From assembly GCF_000067205.1 (NCBI RefSeq), contig NC_010170.1, positions 4,402,001 through 4,466,000 on the forward strand: DNA of 64,000 nucleotides. Reading direction: 5' to 3'. Shown piece after piece: positions 9,518 to 18,152 of this stretch. Source of the stretch: Bordetella petrii. GTDB lineage: Bacteria; Pseudomonadota; Gammaproteobacteria; Burkholderiales; Burkholderiaceae_B. A model generated the notes under the pieces. The model had not been told where the DNA came from, searched no databases, and was given only the letters and a program-made list of their open reading frames with translations. Position 1 is the first letter of the stretch; every line of letters begins with the position of its first letter. Made by a program: the position numbers and the translations under genes.

Positions 9518-10702
9518 CTACGTCGCCTCGTTGCAGGCAACCATCGCGGCCAGGCCTTTCTTCAAGTCGGCGATCAGATCTTCCGGATCTTCAAGCCCCA
9601 CATGCATGCGTACCGCCCGGCCCTTGTGCGGCCATCGATCGCCATGGTGCTTACCCGGGCTGAACGGTATGGCCAGGCTTTCATAGCCTCCCCACGACAC
9701 GCCAAGTCCGAAATGGCTCAGCGTATCGACAAAGGCCGCCACAGATTTGTCGCCACTTGCACGTAGAACCACCGTAAACAAGCCGCTGGCGCCTTTGAAA
9801 TCCCGTTTCCAGATGGCATGGCCGGGATGTGACGGCAATGCCGGGTGCACCACAGCCTCGACCTCGGGTTGCTCCTGCAGCCACCGGGCCACGCGCAGTC
9901 CCGATTCCATATGTTTCTGCAGGCGCACGCCCATGGTGCGCAGCCCGCGCAACGCCAGGAAAATATCGTCCGGGCTGGCTGTCTGGCCCATGTTTTCTGC
10001 CGTCTCCCGGATCTTCGGCCAGGTAGTTTCGTTGCAGGTCACGACGCCTAGCATGGCATCCGAATGCCCCACGATGTATTTGGTCGCGGCGTGGATGGAG
10101 ACATCGACGCCATGCTCAAAGGCCTTGAAGAACAACGGAGTGGCCCAGGTGTTGTCCATGACGACCCAAGCACCGTGCGCGTGGGCGGCCGCGACTATGG
10201 CGGGAACATCCTGGATTTCCAGTGTCTCGGACCCCGGAGATTCAACAAACACGACGCGCGTATTGGGCCGCATGAGCGATTCGACGCCGTTGCCGCAGGC
10301 AGGTTCGTAAACCTGCACTTGCACCCCGTAGCGGCCAAGCACGCCTTCAAGAAACGAGCGGGTTGGGCAATAGGCGCTGTAGGGCACCAGGATGTGGTCG
10401 CCAACCTTGAGCAGAGCCGTGAGCGCCGTAGCAATGGCCGCCAGCCCCGACGGAAAGACCAGCGACCGGTAGCCGCCTTCGAGCTCGGCCATGGCCTCTT
10501 CGAACGCATGGGCGGTGGCGGTTCCGTAGCGGCCATAGGTAGTAGCGCCCGGCTCCTGCGCGGCGCGGGCGCGCTTCATGTCCTCCCATTGCGCCATGCT
10601 GCCGGCGAGTATCGTCGACGCCCTGCAGATCGGAGTATTCACCAGGCCTCCAAAACGTTCCGGATGCCGCCCGGCGCTGACGAGTTGAGTGCTTTCCCTC
10701 AT
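9518..10702 (-). CDS. Cys/Met-metabolism PLP enzyme, cystathionine beta-lyase-like
   Basis: A 394-residue fold-type I PLP enzyme. It shows YGRYGTATAHAFEEAMAELE near the N-terminus, VMDNTWATPLFF, and the PLP-lysine motif IHAATKYIVGHSD. The C-terminal LSHFGLGVSWGGYESL is typical of MetC-like beta-lyases. The start at 10702 has CGGAGAT upstream; an in-frame start at 10741 adds a short basic tail. It probably cleaves C-S bonds of cystathionine or a related thioether in the cytoplasm. It is divergent from pntA. Confidence 0.87.
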   Translation of the reverse strand: MRESTQLVSAGRHPERFGGLVNTPICRASTILAGSMAQWEDMKRARAAQEPGATTYGRYGTATAHAFEEAMAELEGGYRSLVFPSGLAAIATALTALLKVGDHILVPYSAYCPTRSFLEGVLGRYGVQVQVYEPACGNGVESLMRPNTRVVFVESPGSETLEIQDVPAIVAAAHAHGAWVVMDNTWATPLFFKAFEHGVDVSIHAATKYIVGHSDAMLGVVTCNETTWPKIRETAENMGQTASPDDIFLALRGLRTMGVRLQKHMESGLRVARWLQEQPEVEAVVHPALPSHPGHAIWKRDFKGASGLFTVVLRASGDKSVAAFVDTLSHFGLGVSWGGYESLAIPFSPGKHHGDRWPHKGRAVRMHVGLEDPEDLIADLKKGLAAMVACNEAT

Positions 10703-10742
10703 GAATTTCGATCTCCGTGGGTATCTCGCCAGCGCTGCCATG

Positions 10743-10860
10743 GGAATTCGACGGGCACTGCTGACGTGACTGAAGTTTATGAGGATCGCCGGTGAAAACT
10801 CTTCGATTTTTCAGCGTTTCCGGAGCAGAAAAGAGAAAAAAAATCACCGTCGAATTCCGA
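10743..10860. promoter_or_regulatory. 12-bp inverted repeat in the metC-like/pntA divergent promoter region
   Basis: GGAATTCGACGG at 10743-10754 and its exact reverse complement at 10849-10860 lie 94 bases apart in the 244-base gap between the divergent starts at 10702 and 10947. Paired operators for one regulator are a possibility. No regulator gene is adjacent here, so this is inference. Confidence 0.35.
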
Positions 10861-10946
10861 CAATTCTCTCAAGGAACTGAAAGCTAGAACATCTTTGCAG
10901 TCAACCCCCATACCGCACCGATTTTCAAACCTGACGAGAGCGACTC

Positions 10947-12566
10947 ATGCCCTGTACTTCAATTTACCCGCCAGACAGCGGATCCCAACGCATAGGCGTG
11001 CCACGAGAAACACTGCCTTTGGAAAAACGCGTGGCCACGGTGCCCGACGTCGTAGAAAAGCTGGTCAAGCTCGGCTTTACCGTCGCCGTCGAGTCCGCCG
11101 CGGGCGAAGCCGCGGACTTCAGCGATGATGCATATCGCGCCGCGGGAGCCGAGATCATCAGCGATGCAGCGACTCTGTGGGCCACCTCGGACATCATCTT
11201 CAAGGTGCGTCCGCCCAGCCTCGAAGAGGCCTGCTTAATCCGCGAGGGCGGCATGCTGGCCGGCTTCATCTGGCCGGCTCAATCCCCCGAACTGATGCAG
11301 CAGTTGGCTTCCAGGCACGCGACGGTACTGGCTATCGACTGCCTGCCCCGCATGCTCTCCCGCGCGCAGAAGATGGACGCGCTGAGCTCTACCGCGAGCG
11401 TCAGCGGCTATCGCGCGGTCATCGAGGCGGCCAACGCCTTTGGCCGCTACTTCAACGGCCAGATCACCGCGGCGGGCAAAGTTTCCCCGGCCAAGGTCTT
11501 CGTCGCCGGCGCTGGCGTGGCCGGACTGGCAGCCATTGGCACGGCGGCCAACCTGGGCGCCATCGTGCGCGCAAATGACACCCGGGCCGAAGTGGCCGAC
11601 CAGGTCAAGTCGCTGGGCGGCGAATTCGTCAAGGTCGACTACGAAGAAGACGGCTCGGGCGGCGGCGGATACGCCAGAGTCATGAGCGAGGGCTTCCAGG
11701 CTGCCCAGCGCCAGATGTATGCCCGGCAGGCCAGGGATGCGGACATCATCATCACCACCGCCCTCATTCCCGGCAAGCCAGCGCCCAAGCTTATCACCGC
11801 CGACATGGTGCAAACCATGAGGCCCGGCAGCGTCATCGTGGACATGGCTGCCGAACAGGGCGGCAACTGCGAACTTACCGTGCCCGGCAAGGCCGTGATG
11901 CGCCATGGCGTGACCATCATCGGCTATACCGACCTGGCCTCGCGCATGGCCAGGCAGTCCTCCACGCTGTACGCCACCAACCTGCTGCGCCTGACCGAAG
12001 AGTTGTGCAAAGCGAAAGACGGGCGGGCTGTCGTCAACATGGAAGATGACGCGATCCGAGGCCTGACGGTGATCAAGGAAGGCGTCGTCACCTGGCCGGC
12101 CCCACCCCTGAAACAGGCTCCCGCGCCTGCGGTCAAGGCGGCGGCCGCGCCCGTGGTCGAGAAGAAGAGCGGGCACCGCCATGGCGCCCGCTCGCCCTTG
12201 CCGGCCAGGACATTGGCCCTTGTGTTCGCCGTGGCGGCCGTGTTGTTTGCCTGCATAGGCGCCTACGCGCCCACGGCCTTCCTTGGCCACTTCACGGTAT
12301 TCGTGCTGGCCTGCTTCATCGGCTACATGGTGGTGTGGAACGTCACGCCCGCACTACATACGCCGCTCATGAGCGTCACCAACGCGATCTCCAGCATTAT
12401 TGCGATCGGCGCGCTGGTGCAGATCGCGCCGCCCGAAGCCGGCGCCGCGGGCCGGCCGGATGAACTGATCCTTGGGCTAGCCTTTGCCGCCCTGGTGCTC
12501 ACGGCCACCAATATGTTCGGCGGCTTTGCCGTCACGCGCCGCATGCTCGCCATGTTCCGCAAGTAA
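10947..12566 (+). CDS. pntA: NAD(P) transhydrogenase subunit alpha
   Basis: This 539-residue protein is the alpha subunit of proton-translocating transhydrogenase, which couples hydride transfer between NADH and NADP+ to proton flow at the inner membrane. The NAD-binding domain I includes IGVPRETLPLEKRVA, QKMDALSSTASVSGYRAV and AGAGVAGLAAIGTAANLGA. After a proline/alanine-rich linker (residues ~390-410) come four hydrophobic membrane segments. The length fits the single-chain alpha subunit (E. coli 510). pntB starts 28 bases downstream. Confidence 0.96.
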   Translation: MPCTSIYPPDSGSQRIGVPRETLPLEKRVATVPDVVEKLVKLGFTVAVESAAGEAADFSDDAYRAAGAEIISDAATLWATSDIIFKVRPPSLEEACLIREGGMLAGFIWPAQSPELMQQLASRHATVLAIDCLPRMLSRAQKMDALSSTASVSGYRAVIEAANAFGRYFNGQITAAGKVSPAKVFVAGAGVAGLAAIGTAANLGAIVRANDTRAEVADQVKSLGGEFVKVDYEEDGSGGGGYARVMSEGFQAAQRQMYARQARDADIIITTALIPGKPAPKLITADMVQTMRPGSVIVDMAAEQGGNCELTVPGKAVMRHGVTIIGYTDLASRMARQSSTLYATNLLRLTEELCKAKDGRAVVNMEDDAIRGLTVIKEGVVTWPAPPLKQAPAPAVKAAAAPVVEKKSGHRHGARSPLPARTLALVFAVAAVLFACIGAYAPTAFLGHFTVFVLACFIGYMVVWNVTPALHTPLMSVTNAISSIIAIGALVQIAPPEAGAAGRPDELILGLAFAALVLTATNMFGGFAVTRRMLAMFRK

Positions 12567-12594
12567 TAGCCACAGAGCACAAGGAAAACCCGTA

Positions 12595-14010
12595 ATGTCC
12601 CAATCGCTCGCTACCGTCGCTTATCTGGGCGCGGCCATTCTTTTCGTTCTCAGCCTGGGGGGCCTGTCCAACCCGGAAACTTCTCGCCGGGGCAACCTGT
12701 TCGGCATGACCGGCATGGTGTTGGCCGTGCTGGCCACCGTATTCGGCCCGCGCGTCAGCCCCGCAGGCATTGCGTGGATTGTCGCCGCGCTGGTCATCGG
12801 CGGTGGCATCGGCCTTTACGCCGCGAAAACCGTCAAAATGACGCAAATGCCCGAACTGGTCGCACTAATGCACAGCCTGGTGGGCCTGGCCGCCTGCCTG
12901 GTCGGGTTCGCCAGCTACGTCGATACATCCCTGCATTTCCAGGGCGCAGAGCAGACCATCCACGAGGTGGAGATCTACGTCGGCATTCTGATCGGCGCCA
13001 TAACGTTCAGCGGCTCGTTGATCGCTTTTGGAAAACTCAATGGCAAGATCGGCGGCAAGCCGGTGCTACTGCCGGGCCGCCACTGGCTCAACCTGGCGGC
13101 GCTGTTGCTGGCAATCTGGTTCGGCGGTCAGTTCCTGGACGCCGCCACACCCGGCGCGGGCATGACGGCCCTGGTCGTCATGACGCTGATTGCGCTGCTG
13201 TTTGGTGTGCACATGGTCATGGCCATCGGCGGGGCCGACATGCCGGTAGTAGTGTCCATGTTGAACAGCTACTCGGGGTGGGCGGCGGCCGCCACCGGTT
13301 TCATGTTGAACAATGACCTGCTTATTGTCACCGGCGCTTTGGTGGGCTCGTCGGGCGCCATTCTCTCGTACATCATGTGCCAGGCCATGAACCGCAACTT
13401 CGTCAGCGTGATCGCGGGCGGCTTCGGCGCGGGCACGCCGAACAAGGCGGCCCCCGGCGGCAAGACCGCGCAGCCGCAGGGCGAAGTGGTGGCGGTCAAC
13501 GCCGGCGAAACCACCGACATGCTGCGCGAGGCCAGAAGCGTGATTATCGTGCCCGGTTACGGCATGGCCGTCGCCCAGGCCCAGCACACGGTATACGAGA
13601 TTGCCAGGATTCTGCGCGAAAAAGGCGTGACGGTGCGCTTTGCCATACACCCGGTGGCCGGCCGCATGCCGGGCCACATGAACGTACTGCTGGCCGAGGC
13701 CAAGGTTCCCTACGACATCGTGATGGAGATGGACGAAATCAACGAGGAATTCCCGGACACCGACGTGGCCATGGTGATCGGCGCCAACGACATCGTCAAC
13801 CCCGGCGCGGCGCAAGACCCGACCAGCCCGATCGCCGGCATGCCGGTGCTTGAAGTGTGGAAAGCCCGAAACTCCATCGTGATGAAGCGGTCGATGGCTT
13901 CAGGTTACGCGGGTGTGGACAATCCGCTGTTCTACAAAGAGAACAACCGCATGCTGTTCGGAGATGCGAAGCAGATGCTCAACGAAGTGCTAGTGGCGCT
14001 CAGGGCCTGA
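12595..14010 (+). CDS. pntB: NAD(P) transhydrogenase subunit beta
   Basis: A 471-residue beta subunit: about eight N-terminal membrane segments (residues 1-260) followed by the NADP(H)-binding domain III with IVPGYGMAVAQAQH and FAIHPVAGRMPGHMNV. ATG 12595 is preceded by AAGGAAAA; an upstream in-frame start at 12484 would overlap pntA in another frame. It forms an operon with pntA. Confidence 0.96.
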   Translation: MSQSLATVAYLGAAILFVLSLGGLSNPETSRRGNLFGMTGMVLAVLATVFGPRVSPAGIAWIVAALVIGGGIGLYAAKTVKMTQMPELVALMHSLVGLAACLVGFASYVDTSLHFQGAEQTIHEVEIYVGILIGAITFSGSLIAFGKLNGKIGGKPVLLPGRHWLNLAALLLAIWFGGQFLDAATPGAGMTALVVMTLIALLFGVHMVMAIGGADMPVVVSMLNSYSGWAAAATGFMLNNDLLIVTGALVGSSGAILSYIMCQAMNRNFVSVIAGGFGAGTPNKAAPGGKTAQPQGEVVAVNAGETTDMLREARSVIIVPGYGMAVAQAQHTVYEIARILREKGVTVRFAIHPVAGRMPGHMNVLLAEAKVPYDIVMEMDEINEEFPDTDVAMVIGANDIVNPGAAQDPTSPIAGMPVLEVWKARNSIVMKRSMASGYAGVDNPLFYKENNRMLFGDAKQMLNEVLVALRA

Positions 14011-14065
14011 CCCACCCCACGCCGGGCGCCATCATGGATGTCGCGCCCGGCACGGATGAAATGCG

Positions 14066-15025
14066 TCAGCCTCGCGCGCCGGGCCGGCCGCGCTTGCGGG
14101 TGCTGGTACGAACAGAGCCCCAGCGGCCCGCCCGCTCTTCGATGATCTTGGGAAATATCTCCAGACAGAGCTTATGCAGCGAGCGGACGAACGGGTTCGA
14201 CTTCAGGAACATGGCTTCACCGAAGTAGATGGGAATTCGCTCTGCATTCGGCAGCGCAGTGCAGTTCAGGCGCTTGTCCGACTCGTCGATGCACCATGTG
14301 GGCAGCAACGCAAAACCCAGGCCCTCGTCGACGCAACGCTTGACGCTCATACTGGTCGAGGTAGACACCGCGACCTTTGGCAGTTCGTTGCCAACCGACA
14401 AATAGTCCAGCGCAATGTTCCGGAGCATCTGCCCGGGCTCATAGGTCACCAGCGGCCGTTCGAGCGCCCATTCTGGAACTGCCGCCTCGTTCGGCGGCGC
14501 CGGCCAGTCCGACGGAAACACCAGCGTCGGCTGATAGTGGCAGATAACGCGCTGCCGAATCACAGTGTCGCCAAAATGGCGTTCGCTCAAACAGACATCC
14601 AGCGAACCATTGCGAATAAGCTCCGGCAGCAGCACGTCCTTTTCGTAGCCGACAATCTCGACTTCGGGATACATCCGGCGAAACTCCGTCAGCACGGGCG
14701 GCAGCAGGTAGAAGAAAATCGCGTGCGGCATGCCGATGCGAATCACGGGCCGTTCTTTGTCGATCAGGCTGCCCAGACGCGTCAGCATGACGTCGAACTC
14801 TGGCGCCAGCAGCCGGTAAAGACTGGTGCCGCGCGGCGTAAGCTTGATCGACTTGGCGCCACGCCCGGCCACCACCAGCTTCTCGCCAACGCGCTGCTCC
14901 AGGCGCCGGATATGGTTGGCCACCGATTGGTAGGTAATGTTCAGCCTGCGCGCCGCGGCGGAATAAGTGCCCTCCTGCGCGACGAGGAAGAATGTCTGTG
15001 TAAGAGTAAGGTCTACCTCTTTCAT
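14066..15025 (-). CDS. LysR-family transcriptional regulator
   Basis: A 319-residue regulator with an N-terminal winged HTH (TYSAARRLNITYQSVANHIRR with one extra Ala in the first helix) followed by a LysR substrate-binding fold starting near VIRIGMPHAI. ATG 15025 places the HTH at residues 18-45. The in-frame upstream region to 15229 runs into the divergent Lrp gene and is not family-like. It is divergent from an Lrp-type gene and follows pntB on the opposite strand. Confidence 0.82.
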   Translation of the reverse strand: MKEVDLTLTQTFFLVAQEGTYSAAARRLNITYQSVANHIRRLEQRVGEKLVVAGRGAKSIKLTPRGTSLYRLLAPEFDVMLTRLGSLIDKERPVIRIGMPHAIFFYLLPPVLTEFRRMYPEVEIVGYEKDVLLPELIRNGSLDVCLSERHFGDTVIRQRVICHYQPTLVFPSDWPAPPNEAAVPEWALERPLVTYEPGQMLRNIALDYLSVGNELPKVAVSTSTSMSVKRCVDEGLGFALLPTWCIDESDKRLNCTALPNAERIPIYFGEAMFLKSNPFVRSLHKLCLEIFPKIIEERAGRWGSVRTSTRKRGRPGARG

Positions 15026-15206
15026 CGCGGCTCCGACGTGTCGGTGTAAATATAAGATTTCTTGTAAGTGTGGCGCGATGAATTGTATCGTCCCAGCCCT
15101 GGAGCGGCCTATAACATCGATCTCAGGCATTACCTCCAGACCGCGCAACGGCAACGGCCCCTGGCAACATTTGACACGGCACGGCTCAAGCGCGGGGATC
15201 AAGGCT

Positions 15207-15665
15207 ATGGACAAGAAAGATCGATGCATCCTCGCAATGCTTCAGGCAGATGCACGCCTGTCGAACAACGAAATCGCGGAACGGGTCCACCTTTCGCCCA
15301 CCGCGTGCTGGAAGCGGATCCAGCACTTGCAGGCATCCGGCCTTATTCGCCGCCAGGTTTGCCTGCTGGACAATAACAAGGTGGGGCTGGGAGTCACGGT
15401 GTTCGTATCGGTAAAAACGAACCGCCATGACCTCAATTGGCTTGAAAAATTCTCGTTGGGCGTCAAAGACATGCCGGAAGTCATGGAGCTCTATCGCATG
15501 ACCGGCGAAACCGACTACCTTCTGAAGGTGGTGGTGCCCGATATCGCCGGGTTCGACCTGGTTTATAAAAAGCTCATTCAGGTGGCCGAACTGTCTGATG
15601 TCAGTTCGAGTTTTGCGATGGAAGAGCTTAAATACACCACCGCGCTGCCGCTTGATTACCTGTGA
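15207..15665 (+). CDS. Lrp/AsnC-family regulator
   Basis: This 152-residue protein has an N-terminal HTH (LSNNEIAERVHLSPTACWKR) and a C-terminal RAM/AsnC effector domain with MPEVMELYRMTGETDYLLKV, where amino acids bind and subunits oligomerise. ATG 15207 has GGGGATCAAGG upstream. The target is unknown. It is the last chromosome-like gene before the accessory mosaic begins. Confidence 0.93.
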   Translation: MDKKDRCILAMLQADARLSNNEIAERVHLSPTACWKRIQHLQASGLIRRQVCLLDNNKVGLGVTVFVSVKTNRHDLNWLEKFSLGVKDMPEVMELYRMTGETDYLLKVVVPDIAGFDLVYKKLIQVAELSDVSSSFAMEELKYTTALPLDYL

Positions 15666-15672
15666 CCGGGTT

Positions 15673-15706
15673 GCGCGGCGAGCGCCGCCGTTATCCGGGC
15701 GGATAA
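15673..15706 (+). terminator. Paired hairpins downstream of the Lrp-type gene
   Basis: Two adjacent dyads follow the stop at 15665: GCGGCG-N2-CGCCGC, then TTATCC-N4-GGATAA (15691-15706). Together they could end transcription. The remaining sequence to 15927 shows no ORF of convincing composition. Confidence 0.4.
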
Positions 15707-15927
15707 ATGTGACGGGGCCGATAGGCTGATGCTGAGCGTGATTGGAGCGGGTGATGGGAACAAATCCGCGCATCCAACCCATTGATTAAAAATGGATTTT
15801 TCCGGTTCGGCACACTGCAACCGGCCAGTCAGTGTACCAGTTCCAGCCATCTGGCAACAGACGTGTGTCCACTGCAGTCTACCTACAGCTACTGGAAGCC
15901 ATGGCTGGTCCATCGGGAACGTTGGCC

Positions 15928-16830
15928 TCACTGATTTGCTGCGCTGCCGCCTTGCGAGCGCAGGCGGGCAATGAACCGCTCCAGGGACGGGGACAAGGCG
16001 TCATTGCTCGGGCGCAGCAGGTAGGTATTGATCACAGCCGAATCCAGGGCCAAGGGCCGAGCAACCACATCAGTGCGCTGACTGGTTGCCATCCTCGCCG
16101 CCGTGGTGAACCCAATGCCGTAGCCTGCTCCGACCAGCGTAAGCATCATGTCCAAAGACGACGCGTGCTCGACAATGTTTGGCTCCCGCTCCAAGGGACG
16201 CAGAAGACGTGTCAACTCGCGGCAGTAGCCCTCGCACACCTGCGGGTCACATAGGATCAGCGGGTGCTCCCCGAGCTTGTGAAGCGGTATCTCTTTATGG
16301 GCAAGCAATTCGTGGCGGATCGGCATGGCGATCACCAATGGGTCTTGCCAGATTGGTTCAGCACATATGCCATCGCCAACTTCGGCCGTGTGAGCGAACC
16401 CTATCGTGAAATCGCCCGACCGCAGCCCACGCAACTGATCAGCCAGCGGGACTTCGGACAGCCTCACCTCAATCTCGGGCTCATCCTCACGGCAATGGGC
16501 GAGGAACGCAGACAGCCGCTGATCGGCTGCGCCATCGGATATGGCGATGCGTAGGCTGCCTTTTTGACCGGCCGCGATGGCCCTGACGTTTTCTCTGGCC
16601 TGGTCCAGAACAGTGAAGAGTCTGCGGATATCCAGCAAAAAGGCAGCGCCTGCCGGAGTCAGCCGAGTTCCGCGTCGATCCCTGTCGAAAAGACTGACCC
16701 CCAGTTCGTCTTCCAGCTCCTTGATGGCTCGGGACAGAGGGGGCTGCTCGATATGCAGCCGCTCGGCGGCTCGGGTGAAATGCAGCTCTTCGGCCAGTGC
16801 CGTAAAGCAACGAAGGTGTCGCAACTCCAT
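15928..16830 (-). CDS. LysR-family regulator, accessory region
   Basis: A 300-residue LysR regulator with the N-terminus MELRHLRCFTALAEELHFTR and HTH AAERLHIEQPPLSRAIKELE, then a full effector domain. ATG 16830 matches the family start. Its effector domain differs clearly from the regulators at 2.3 and 15.0 kb. No target operon lies beside it, so it may be a passenger of the mosaic region. The 400 bases upstream to 17231 hold no gene. Confidence 0.9.
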   Translation of the reverse strand: MELRHLRCFTALAEELHFTRAAERLHIEQPPLSRAIKELEDELGVSLFDRDRRGTRLTPAGAAFLLDIRRLFTVLDQARENVRAIAAGQKGSLRIAISDGAADQRLSAFLAHCREDEPEIEVRLSEVPLADQLRGLRSGDFTIGFAHTAEVGDGICAEPIWQDPLVIAMPIRHELLAHKEIPLHKLGEHPLILCDPQVCEGYCRELTRLLRPLEREPNIVEHASSLDMMLTLVGAGYGIGFTTAARMATSQRTDVVARPLALDSAVINTYLLRPSNDALSPSLERFIARLRSQGGSAANQ

Positions 16831-17143
16831 GCAGGGCATGCCTCCCGAATCGTGTGGTGAAGTCCTAAAAATGAAGTGACCATCTCGCCATCCTGCTTGG
16901 TCACCTTCATCAGAGCCCCCCAACAGCCATTGGTCGTCTGGGTTGCCGCTCAAAAATGCCGAGCGATGCACGCTTCGCTTCGATGGCAGGCGCACCGGCA
17001 GCTCACGTCAAGGCAGTGCAGCACAAAGAGACAAGCCTCCTCCACGAGCATGCTTGATCGGGCTCCTCGGCAACTTCAGCCATGCCGGATCATCCATTTC
17101 ACATCAAAATGGTCATCATAATGCAGCATATCAACAAACCAAC

Positions 17144-17197
17144 ATAGATTGATAGACGACTTTCAACGCAGACCATATACTTTCTGCAACAATCTAT
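17144..17197. promoter_or_regulatory. Promoter region of the WYL gene with an 8-bp inverted repeat
   Basis: ATAGATTG at 17144-17151 and CAATCTAT at 17190-17197 form a perfect inverted repeat with 38 bases between the arms, ending 34 bases before the WYL start. The stretch is AT-rich against a GC-rich background, as expected of a promoter. Binding of the WYL protein to its own promoter is known for BrxR/CapW-type regulators and is inferred here. Confidence 0.4.
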
Positions 17198-17231
17198 ACA
17201 AGCATTCGCTAACCCGAACGAGCCAACCAGG

Positions 17232-18140
17232 ATGTCCCACGAAAAGCTTGCAGATCTCACCCAGCCACAGCGCGACCGGCTCGCGTTCGTGGAGCTGCGC
17301 GTGCGCTTCATTGGGGAGATGCGTCGCCAGGACTTGGTCACGCGGTTTGGCATTCAGTCCGCCGCGGCATCCAGGGACTTGGCGCTGTACAAAGAGCTGG
17401 CTCCCGGCAACATCGACTACGACGCCAAGGGCAAGTCCTACGTGCTGGGGCCTAGCTTTCAGCCCGTCTTCGACTTCCCGCCAGAGCGGGTGCTCTCATG
17501 GCTGACTCAGGGCTTCGGTGATGGCGAGCCAATGCGGCTCAAGGCATGGGTCGCCAGCGAAAGCCCGTCCCGGCTCACTCATCCTGACTTGGACATCCTG
17601 GCGCATGTGACCCGGGCAATCCACCAGGAAGGCCCGCTGAGCATCGAATACCACTCCATCTCAAGTGGTCGCACAGAGCGGGAGATTGTCCCGTTTGCGT
17701 TAATCGACAACGGTCTGCGCTGGCACGTTCGCGCCTTCGATCGCAAGTCCCAGGATTTCCGGGACTTCGTCATCACCCGGATCAAACGTCCCGTCATCCT
17801 CAAGGACCGGTCAGTGGCTCCCCATGAGATGAGCGACCAAGACATTCAGTGGACCCGGATCGTCGAGCTGGAACTGATGCCCCATCCAGATCAGCCCCGG
17901 CCCGAAATCACTGAAATGGACTACGGCATGCAGGACGGCGTGCTGCACATGAAGCTGCGAGCCGCCACGGCCGGCTACATCCTGCGCAAGTGGAGTGTGG
18001 ACTGCTCCCCTGACCACAGCCTGCGCGGCCCTGAGTATCGGCTCTGGTTGAAAGACCATCTCGCCATTTATGGCGTGCGCAATGCAGTGCTTGCGCCGGG
18101 GTATGCACCGCCAAGCGCAGAAACGTCGATTGATGACTGA
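17232..18140 (+). CDS. WYL-domain transcriptional regulator, BrxR/CapW-like
   Basis: A 302-residue protein with an N-terminal winged HTH (residues ~10-65, including RQDLVTRFGIQSAAASRDLALY), a WYL domain around residues 125-200 with the diagnostic triad present as WHV (GLRWHVRAFD), and a C-terminal WCX-like region with LRKWSVD. This architecture and length match BrxR and CapW, autorepressors placed in front of phage-defence operons such as BREX and CBASS. The next gene starts 12 bases later, so they are co-transcribed. This gene looks intact. Confidence 0.85.
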   Translation: MSHEKLADLTQPQRDRLAFVELRVRFIGEMRRQDLVTRFGIQSAAASRDLALYKELAPGNIDYDAKGKSYVLGPSFQPVFDFPPERVLSWLTQGFGDGEPMRLKAWVASESPSRLTHPDLDILAHVTRAIHQEGPLSIEYHSISSGRTEREIVPFALIDNGLRWHVRAFDRKSQDFRDFVITRIKRPVILKDRSVAPHEMSDQDIQWTRIVELELMPHPDQPRPEITEMDYGMQDGVLHMKLRAATAGYILRKWSVDCSPDHSLRGPEYRLWLKDHLAIYGVRNAVLAPGYAPPSAETSIDD

Positions 18141-18152
18141 ACGGAAGCGACC

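Noticed and set aside
11235..12290. 351-codon minus-strand frame opposite pntA
   Set aside because: It is antisense to a highly conserved pntA and has repetitive Gly/His/Arg content from GC-rich codon shadowing.
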